Assembly: GCA_947579605.1 (NCBI GenBank)
Contig: OX388314.1
Span: forward strand, 14,815,982 to 14,879,981
From: Athripsodes cinereus
Lineage: Eukaryota; Arthropoda; Insecta; Trichoptera; Leptoceridae
Reading direction: 5' to 3'
DNA length: 64,000 nt
Shown: piece after piece, positions 57,363 through 64,000 of the stretch
How the letters are laid out: each line of letters begins with the position of its first letter
Position numbering within the stretch: position 1 is the first letter of the stretch
The notes under the pieces: generated by a model
Databases searched by the model: none
Told to the model about the DNA's origin: nothing
What the model saw: the letters and a program-made list of their open reading frames with translations, nothing else
Made by a program: the position numbers and the translations under genes

Positions 57363-59193
57363 CTAAGTGTATAGCCTTTCTAGCAAAGCAAACAAAAACA
57401 GCTATGTAACCCTTTGATGTGGTTGTACCTCTTAAACGAGATTGTTTGATTAAAATTGGTCCAGCGAAATCTATACCGATCTTTTGAAAAGGTCGACTTA
57501 TATTTACTCTATTGGCAGGCAAAGATCCCATCAGTTGCTTAGCAGTATTTGCCTTTAATTTAAAACAAGTTATACATTTGTACAATATTCTTTTGATAAC
57601 CCTTAGTCCATTTATAATCCAATATTTCTGTCTGATATTAAATAAAACTAATTTTTGACCAGCATGTAATAATTTTCTATGTTCCTGTTCAATTATCAAA
57701 TGAGTAATTTTTGAATCTGGAGGTAAAATAATTTGATGTTTATAAGAATAATCAATATTTGCATTTTGTAACCTACCCCCAACTCTTAACAAGCCCTTTG
57801 AATCTAAAAATGGATTTAACCCTTTTAATTTACTTGAAAAATAACGATTCTTTTTTAAGTTATTAATATCATCTTTAAAATAAATGTTTTGTTCGTGTAA
57901 AATTATAATATTCAAAGCATTATCTAGCTCCTCATATGACAATCTACCAATTATTTTTTCATTGTTCAATTTACATTTAAGGTTATTGCAAAATCTTAAA
58001 ACATAACACAATACATGGATCATTTTTTCCAAACATGAAATGGATGTCAACCTATCAAATACATAATTATCAATTACACAATTATTAAATACATGACAAT
58101 CAAAATTATTAGCGACAGATGCCATGCACAACGTATCAGTGGAAGCATCCGATTCAAGCAGTTTGACATCACTTGCATCTAAATTACAATCTACAAAATT
58201 GTAATCCGAGCATTTTAAAAACTTAGGTCCATTCCACCAAAGTTGGTGGCCTTTTAAGTCCTGAGGGCTCACGCCTCGGCTGAGAGAGTCGGCTGGATTT
58301 TCTGTAGTGTTAACATATAACCATTTAAATGAAAGTGATAATTCACATATGAGGCTTACACGATTGGCAACGTATGCTTCTAATTTAATACATTTTGTTT
58401 TTATCCAAGATAAGACTACTTTAGAATCTACAAACAAATACACATGTCTTATTTTTAATTGTTCATTCAAAACATTATATACTCTATTCATTAATTTTGC
58501 TAATAAGACTGCTGCGTTTAATTCTAATCGTGGTACACTGAGCTTATTTTTAATTGGGTTGATTCTTGATTTTGAACAAAGCAAATTTATTTCTACTCGC
58601 CCATCTGCGAATATGGATCTCAGGTATACTGAACATCCATAGGCAGTACTTGATGAAGCATCGGAAAATCCTATTAATTGATGTTCTAATACATTGTCTG
58701 AACAAATGCTTCTATTAACTTCTATGGGTTTCATATTTATTAAACTATTAAAAAATGTTAACCACTGCTTTAATATATTTGAAGGAGGTATGTCATCCCA
58801 TTCTTGTTTTTCTTTCCACAAAGATTGAATTAATGCTTTTGCTTGAACAAATATAGGTCCCATCAGGCCTAATGGATCATAAAATTTACTAATAAAACTT
58901 AAAATTGTTCTTTTTGTCCAAACAAATCTCTCAGCCGAAGGTGATGAAAACCTAAAAACATCTGCATTAACATCGAATGCTAGACCCAAGGTTTTGACTA
59001 CAAAGTCACCCTCCTGCCAGTTCCGCTCGTCAAAGCACTGTAAGCTCCGTGGAATATCTGCAAGTATCGCTGAATGATTAGACGACCACTTGTGCAGTGA
59101 AAATCCTCCTAATTTTAATAATTCAATTAATTGCAATTTCATATCAATTGTCGTAGTTAAAAATAACAATAGATAATTATTAGAGTATTCCAT
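57355..59193 (-). pseudogene. BEL/Pao Pol: RNase H, H2C2 and integrase N-half
   Basis: An open frame of 612 codons from 59193 to TGA 57355-57357. Residues about 20-60 are the segment after RT (ELLKLGGFSLHKWSSN). RNase H covers about 170-310, with candidate catalytic acids D177 (GFSDASS), E224 (RLELNAA), D256 (FVDSKVV) and D302 (ENPADSLSRG). The integrase zinc domain has H505, H510, C540 and C543. The integrase core begins GIDFAGP with D575. The frame stops right after KAIHLEL, where the core should continue. The intact BEL/Pao Pol starts much further upstream; here only a Y-S-N-N-Y stretch (residues 3-7) stands where the RT YxDD box would fall, and an in-frame stop precedes it. The ATG is therefore not an original start. 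The frame has no stop for 1.8 kb, so decay is recent or the deletion is. Confidence 0.9.
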
Positions 59194-59690
59194 ATTAAAA
59201 TTTACTTAGTTACCATTTGACTTTTTTTTGAAGGAAAGAATCCCGCAAATATTAAATAAAACTCTATTTTGACTTCCGTTAAATTTCTCTATGTTGAACA
59301 TCCTGTAACTAACTTCACTTGTCCCCTGCCCCTGGCCTCGGTAGCACCGGCCGACGCTTTTGCGTTGGGCGGTGGCTGAACCGAAAAGAAATAACTTGTG
59401 TTAAAAGTGCTAAACAATAATTGAAACCTGTATCAAAATAAACTGTACATAGTGATAAGTGACTTGATTAATTTTAACTTAGAATTTGTTGTATAATATT
59501 AAGTGCTTGTGTAAAATGTAACGGTGTGTCTGTTTGTGTTGAACCGGACAGTAATAATTTGAACCATGAATAAATGTTTTGTTATTTAACTTAACTTCTG
59601 TTTTCTTTTGATCTATGAAACCAAACTAAGAACTCTACAATTATCCCTGAACTGAGACTCAAGTTCTTCGACTGAATTAGCTGGACAATG

Positions 59691-59720
59691 TATAAAAGGG
59701 TGGACTGGAGTCAGAGAAAG
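59691..59720 (+). promoter_or_regulatory. TATA-box-like promoter candidate
   Basis: tataaaaggg at 59691-59700 is followed about 17 bases later by an initiator-like gtcagag. In this position it could be the promoter in a gypsy 5' LTR, though 1.5 kb upstream of gag is far for a leader. Confidence 0.25.
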
Positions 59721-60987
59721 TTTTGGAGGGAAGTGTAATGGAAAGTAGTTGTGAATAATTTGAGAACTAGAAAATAAAAGTGTACGAATAATGTGTCTAC
59801 ATAAATGACGCCTGCAACGTGTGGCCAGATTTGGTTTCATAGTGATAAATTCAGTGTAAAAATAGATACAATTAGTTTTGTTATGTGATAACCTAATTAA
59901 AATTTCGACGCATTAGAACATTCAAGATGGCCAACGCAATTGCGTTTTGCAACGTATCTTCTCGAGCCACGCCCGAAGACACGGCTCAATTCTAAAACGA
60001 CTCAACTCACACGGTCAACACAGAACACGCAACGTCATGTTTCGTCTCTCCAACAAAAGTTTAAAAATAACAACGGTTACGAAGAATAAGTGAAAGATAA
60101 ATATCAATTCTAGTTTTAAACGTTTTATAATAATAATAAAATAATTAAATACAGTTTTTTGCAAATAAATAAGTACAATTGTACGTTTGGTACTCAAGTA
60201 AAACAATATTAAACAGTGCTAGATGATTTCAAGTTCCTTCGAACAATGACTTCAATGTCTGAATGAAACATAATTCAGACCAAATGTCCAAGAAGCGTTT
60301 CTCCAGTTGTTCTGCCTGTGAGGATACCCTGATACAGAGCCAAGCGGTGGATATTTTCAAGAGATGAATGAATGATGAGGCCATGTTCCAGCGTTTTTGA
60401 TGACCGTAGAGCAGTTCCACTACAGATGTGAATACAACAAATTAATATTCCGATAATTGTTCAACGTTCTTTTTGGTTACGTCATTGAAGGCTAGGTACC
60501 AAGGAAGGAAACATCTATTGCGCCTGGAGAATCGTAATGTATTGTTATAGTTCTTTTTCTTTTCTCATCAAGATCCAGTGTGCAATTTGCAGTCTTGCAA
60601 AGCAGTAATTGATTGTTGAAATGTCTCAAAATTGTACCAATGTTGTTGTGCCTACCTAGCTATACATAATAATAAGTTTGTATGTGTGGTAGCTTCTGAT
60701 GGGGAATTTCATTTTGATGATAAATTTTTGTTTTGATTTTGTCTTAAAGGTAGATTTGTGTCCTTGGTTGTGAATATTAAATTCGTTAAAAGAATTTTGA
60801 AACAATTAGAGTTGTAATGTTGATTCTATAGAGAACTTTTGAATGCAATATCATCTATGGTTTAATGCATAGTGAACTAGTGCTGGGATAAAATTATTAA
60901 TACTTATATAGTGCTGGGACAAAGAGTTAAATTAATAATTAATTTTTTTTGTGGAAATAATTTTTTGAACTAAGTTGAAATAAAATA

Positions 60988-61172
60988 ATGTTAACCTTTC
61001 ACAACCTTTTACGAATTTGAAAATGTAAGTACACTTAACCCTTTGTGGACGTTAAGTAACAATTGAAAATAAATGTAAATTTTTGTTTTGTAGCAATTGA
61101 ATTTTGAACTTGTTGGTTTAACTCCTAGTGAACACGATTGAAATTGTTAACCCTCTGCGAACCGCAGTTGAA
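60988..61172 (+). repeat. Four imperfect GTTAACC...TTGAA leader motifs
   Basis: gttaacctttcacaac (60990), cttaaccctttgtggac (61034), tttaactcctagtgaac (61118) and gttaaccctctgcgaacc (61146) are each followed within about 35 bases by ttgaa. Spacing is irregular. They lie in the untranslated leader before gag. Confidence 0.45.
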
Positions 61173-61223
61173 TTTTTTGAAGTCAAGTAATTGAAATTCA
61201 ACTGATTTTTTTTTAATTTCAAA

Positions 61224-62297
61224 ATGTCTGAATACTTAATTACGCCCATCCCTCGGGTGGAAAAATCAAACACAAAAACATTGAAGCATGCTTTATCCCA
61301 AAGAGGTGTAGAACCTGCGCAGTCACTTAATGATCTACGTGAACAATGTAAGGTATTTAATAACAAAATTTCAAATGTTCCTCAACTTTTAGAAAATACT
61401 ACCTTGCTGCATGTTACCAATTCTAGTTGTGCTATCGCTGCTGAGGAAAGTGTCCCCAGTTGCGACCGTTCCGTTACTCATCCTCATGTAACACCTCGAG
61501 CTAGATCTACCTATGCTCCAATAAATGTAAACTTTTCGTCATGGCCTATCCCTGTATTTAACGGCAAAGGTGACTTAATCGAATTCTTTACTCGCCTTGA
61601 GGAGATTTGTCTTTCTCGTCGTTTTGATATAACTCTTTTACCTACTGTTTTGCCTGAATTTTTAAGTGAGAAGGCACTCACATTTTTCCGAGCTGCTCGT
61701 CTCAGTGCTTTGCAATGGGATGAAGTAAAAGCCACTTTCATTGATCGTTTTGATAGCGAGTCCATTACCTCTGAACGTCGTATGAGTATTTGGTGTTCAA
61801 AACAGTCTTCTTCTGAAACTGCCTCAGATTATATATCCCGTGTCACGATGATGAATCGCGGTCTTAAATCTCCCATTCGGGAATCAGAACTTCTAAAAAT
61901 AATTAAGAAAGGTCTTTGTACACATTTTGCTGCTCCTATAATTGGTGCTAACCCCATTACTTTAATTGATCTGGAACGAGTTTGTACGAGTTTTGAACGT
62001 TTGTCACTTGCTGCTCCATCTACTGCCACTCCATGTGCTGGTTATGTACCCGTACGTCGCCCAAAGGTTGCTTTTACCCATAATCAATTTAGAAATAACA
62101 ATAATTGTTATTCTTGCGGCAGACCTGGTCATTTGGCCAGAGATTGTAAGTCGAAAGTATCAACATCCCGTACATTTCAAGGATCTCGCCATATTGTTAG
62201 AAGACCTACTGGTAATCATTCGTCGGCTTCTCAATTTTCTATGCCCAATCTTAGTTTGCCTCCGCCAAATGTTCCGCGTCATTCAAAAAACTTGTAA
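61224..62297 (+). CDS. gag: Ty3/gypsy Gag with CCHC zinc knuckle
   Basis: 357 residues. ATG at 61224 sits in tttcaaaATG and is the first in the frame after an A/T-rich leader. The N-terminal 110 residues are unassigned. Residues about 113-260 contain WPIPVFNGKGDLIEFFTRLE and look like the capsid region of insect gypsy Gag (WPxPxFxG...FxxRxE). A nucleocapsid knuckle CYSCGRPGHLARDC spans 295-308 (C295, C298, H303, C308, the CX2CX4HX4C spacing), followed by a basic tail. Gag would assemble the virus-like particle and bind element RNA. The stop TAA (62295-62297) lies two codons after the A AAA AAC heptamer, and the next frame (-1) runs on into protease, so part of the product should be Gag-Pol. 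The clade within gypsy is not determined. Confidence 0.93.
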   Translation: MSEYLITPIPRVEKSNTKTLKHALSQRGVEPAQSLNDLREQCKVFNNKISNVPQLLENTTLLHVTNSSCAIAAEESVPSCDRSVTHPHVTPRARSTYAPINVNFSSWPIPVFNGKGDLIEFFTRLEEICLSRRFDITLLPTVLPEFLSEKALTFFRAARLSALQWDEVKATFIDRFDSESITSERRMSIWCSKQSSSETASDYISRVTMMNRGLKSPIRESELLKIIKKGLCTHFAAPIIGANPITLIDLERVCTSFERLSLAAPSTATPCAGYVPVRRPKVAFTHNQFRNNNNCYSCGRPGHLARDCKSKVSTSRTFQGSRHIVRRPTGNHSSASQFSMPNLSLPPPNVPRHSKNL

Positions 62298-62338
62298 ACT
62301 ACCGGTCCTTTGCTCCCCCTTCTCTTCAAAGGAGAGAA
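62285..62338 (+). promoter_or_regulatory. Putative -1 ribosomal frameshift signal (gag to pol)
   Basis: The heptamer A AAA AAC (62285-62291) is in gag phase (TCA AAA AAC TTG TAA). After a -1 slip the frame continues CTT GTA AAC TAC CGG without stop into protease. Downstream, tccttt (62306-62311) can pair with aaagga (62328-62333), and ttctc (62320-62324) in that loop can pair with gagaa (62334-62338) immediately after. That is the topology of an H-type pseudoknot. The 14-nt spacer is longer than the usual 5-9, and the stems are short. Confidence 0.7.
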
Positions 62339-62899
62339 ACTGAGTGGTCGGATTGGTTAGCTTCGGTACAATTATTTCATCTTGCCTGTCATTTGAATGA
62401 AGTAAAAATCACTAGTGGTTTGGACAATCGTCCACACATCAACTTTAAAATCCGTCATATTCCTTTTAGAGCTCTTTTGGATACTGGTGCTGCTGTGAAC
62501 ATTTTAGGAAAAGATATTTATAAAACTTTTACAAGCCTGGGTTATCCTCTAAGACCCCATGTTCAAACTCTTTTTGGTGTTAATAATTCATCCTTCCAGT
62601 CTATCGGAAAGATTGTTCTTCCTCTTTGCTTCGATAATAAGACTATTCATGTAACTTTTATTGTGGCTCCTTCTGTTTCTCATGGTATAATTTTGGGTGT
62701 ACCATTTCTGGAAAATTCTGGATTAGCTCCTCGACTTTTCCCTAACAATGCTAACTCCTTGACGAATCCTATCTCTAGCAATCTTGTATTTGCTACGTCT
62801 TCGTCTCCTTCTTGTTTAGTTTCTGTCAACGATCTTACCCCTCAACAATGTTCTGAGTTGGATAAGGTAAAAAAATCTGTTTACTGGTATCTCGTATGA
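62292..62899 (+). CDS. pol: Ty3/gypsy Pol: linker and aspartic protease
   Basis: This is the -1 frame relative to gag, open from the slippery site to TGA at 62897-62899. It has no ATG requirement because entry is expected by frameshift; a TTG or ATG near 62393 is internal. The protease active-site motif is LLDTGAAVNILG, with the catalytic Asp codon at 62480-62482. The later hydrophobic-GxxFL flap/wide-loop region reads GIILGVPFLENSG. The retropepsin would act as a dimer to mature Gag-Pol. The frame ends KKSVYWYLV just where the RT leader should begin, because of a one-base shift that moves RT to another frame. Confidence 0.88.
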
Positions 62900-64000
62900 A
62901 GCCAAAGGTTTAGGACGTACTCATCTAATAAGTCATGTCATTGATACGTCTGACAATCCTCCTGTTAAGCAAAAGACTTACCCCCAATCTCATGTAAGAA
63001 GAGAACAACTATGTAAAGAAGTTGATGCTATGTTAAAAATGGATGTAATTGAACCTGCTCGTAGTGCCTGGTTAAATAATGTTTTTATTGTACCCAAAAA
63101 AGACGGCTCTGGTCGTTTCGTTTTAGACCCTCGCAGATTAAATGACGTTACAAAAACCGACTCATATAGGTTACCCAATATTAATCGTATTCTAGACAAT
63201 CTTCGAGATACAAAATTTCTAACTGCTCTTGATTTAAGTCATGGTTTTTGGCAAATGCCTCTAAGTCCTGAAAGCCGTTCAAAGACTGCCTTTTTTGTGG
63301 AAGGTAGAGGACAATATCACTTTAAAGTCACTCCTTTTGGTTTGAAAAATATTCCTGCAGAAATGCAGAGACTTATGGACAAGCTTTTCTCAGATCTTGG
63401 AGATCATGTTTTCTGTTACTTGGATGATATATTGATTTGTAGTCCATCATTCGAATCCCATATTGACACATTGAAAATTGTGTACCATCGTTTGAAAGAA
63501 GCGAACCTCACCATCAAATTCAAAAAGTCTGTTTTTTGTAAGGAATCCTTGAAATATCTAGGTCACGTGATCAATCAAGACGGTATCGCGACCGATCCTG
63601 ATAAAATAAAAGTTATGTTAGATTATCCTCGTCCCACTTGTACCAAAGAATTAAGAGGTTTTCTTGGAATGTGTTCTTATTATAGACGTTTTATTAAATC
63701 ATTTTCAGCTATTGCCTCACCCCTTTGTAAATTAACGAGTAAGAAATTTAATAAACAATTTTCCTGGAATGATGAAGCAGAACAATCATTCCTTGCTTTA
63801 AAGTCTGCCATGATAACTGCCCCTGTATTAAAGCCTCCTGACTATTCCTTACCTTATGTTCTCACTTGTGATGCTAGCGCAGTCAGCATAGGAAGCTTTC
63901 TTTCACAAAAATTCCCTGATGGAACTGAGTATGCTATAGCTTATTTCTCTCGTAAACTTTCTTCTACTGAACAACATTATTCCACAACCGACCGTGAATT
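62871..64000 (+). CDS. pol: Ty3/gypsy Pol: reverse transcriptase and RNase H (partial)
   Basis: The frame is open from 62871 (after TAA at 62868-62870) to the window end, with no stop over about 376 codons. Reading starts usefully at GISYEAKGLGRTHLISHVID, the usual leader to gypsy RT. RT motifs in order are IEPARSAWLNNVFIVPKKDG, LTALDLSHGFWQ (catalytic Asp at 63231-63233), FGLKNIPAEMQRL and YLDDILI (catalytic Asp pair at 63423-63428). A thumb follows with LRGFLGMCSYYRRFI. RNase H begins near TCDASAVSIGSFLSQ (Asp at 63870-63872), then AIAYFSRKLSSTEQHYSTTD. Gag and RT share frame 0 and protease is in -1, so a further +1 (or -2) change is needed. The integrase is beyond the window. Confidence 0.92.

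Larger units (their letters stand above)
56655..59193 (-). mobile_element. BEL/Pao retrotransposon remnant
   Basis: Two minus-strand frames in order encode the RNase H/'peptidase A17' region, integrase and DUF5641 of a BEL/Pao polyprotein. Gag, aspartic protease and nearly all of RT are missing upstream, so the copy is internally deleted. A second break falls inside the integrase. LTR boundaries could not be set; see 55599-56588 on the 3' side and the AT-rich sequence after 59200 on the 5' side. Confidence 0.9.
59200..61223. other. Junction between BEL/Pao remnant and gypsy gag
   Basis: No domain is seen. It should contain the gypsy 5' LTR and leader, but I cannot fix TG...CA ends or a primer-binding site. 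A 7-bp-stem hairpin ccgacgc-tttt-gcgttgg lies at about 59350-59368. taataatttgaacc occurs at 59552 and again at 56012, a possible trace of paired LTRs of the BEL element. The minus frames 59613-59840 and 60229-60420 are unassigned. Confidence 0.35.
61224..64000 (+). mobile_element. Ty3/gypsy LTR retrotransposon, 3' part outside window
   Basis: Gag, protease, RT and RNase H follow in Ty3/gypsy order on the plus strand. Reading frames are long and clean, with one unexplained shift between protease and RT. Integrase and the 3' LTR lie beyond the window edge. Codon use is less AT-extreme than the surroundings, which suits a recent arrival. Confidence 0.93.

Noticed and set aside
58307..58642. 111-codon plus-strand gene
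   Set aside because: Antisense of the BEL/Pao RNase H region.
59200..61223. Defined 5' LTR and primer-binding site for the gypsy element
   Set aside because: A TATA-like box and AATAAA words exist, but no direct repeat partner is in the window and no tRNA-complementary site is recognised, so boundaries would be guesswork.
61966..62343. 125-codon plus-strand gene inside gag
   Set aside because: It is a third-frame shadow of gag without any motif, and its frame does not lead into protease or RT.
1..64000. Bacterial operon, phage or defence system
   Set aside because: There is no coding density, ribosome-binding pattern or prokaryotic gene family. SINEs, LINEs and intron-like signals show a eukaryotic genome.

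Overview
This is AT-rich animal DNA that looks like an intergenic or intronic stretch of an insect genome. The evidence is the retroelement content (BEL/Pao, Ty3/gypsy, several LINE 3' ends), tRNA-derived SINEs, abundant short 'taggtacct'-type words and long homopolymer tracts. I recognise no intact host gene. Short ORFs outside the mobile elements are not coherent proteins, and most of the window is a graveyard of repeats at different stages of decay.

Layout. 1-2100: a broken intron-containing gene-like locus with a tandem exon-intron duplication, next to a roughly 300-bp-arm foldback. 2100-12000: AT-rich filler with dispersed repeats, one tRNA-type SINE (10989-11163) and a 38-codon acidic ORF. 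12190-21350: several LINE 3' fragments, a DNA transposon with 27-bp inverted ends (13140-14109), a hAT-type MITE with a perfect 8-bp target duplication (15238-15422), a SINE abutting a MITE with perfect 27-bp inverted ends (17305-17833), and two LINE insertions with clean target duplications (19626-20110, 20858-21329). 22851-22916: a hammerhead-ribozyme-like motif of the Penelope-like-element type. 25576-26914: a CCCGGG-ended element containing a perfect 86-bp-arm palindrome and a 121-bp tandem repeat, followed by a 54-bp LINE insertion that keeps only the last codons of its ORF. 27000-54900: further LINE, SINE and Penelope-like remnants, two long hairpins (47022-47210, 48700-48834), tandem duplications and MITEs.

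The right end is the only coding-dense part. 56655-59193 (minus strand) is a BEL/Pao polyprotein remnant (RNase H, integrase and DUF5641 regions) that lacks gag, protease and most of RT, and has a deletion plus frameshift in the integrase. 61224-64000 (plus strand) is a much better preserved Ty3/gypsy element. It has a complete gag with a CCHC knuckle, an apparent -1 frameshift signal (A AAA AAC, with a possible H-type pseudoknot downstream) just before the gag stop, then protease and an RT/RNase H frame open to the window edge. One extra frameshift lies between protease and RT.

The retroelement genes encode capsid, protease, RT/RNase H and integrase for their own reverse transcription and insertion. 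Nothing here looks like a multi-gene host pathway. The most interesting signals are the gypsy recoding site, the hammerhead-like motif, the cluster of long near-perfect hairpins, and several dated-by-structure insertions (TSDs, empty-site comparison).
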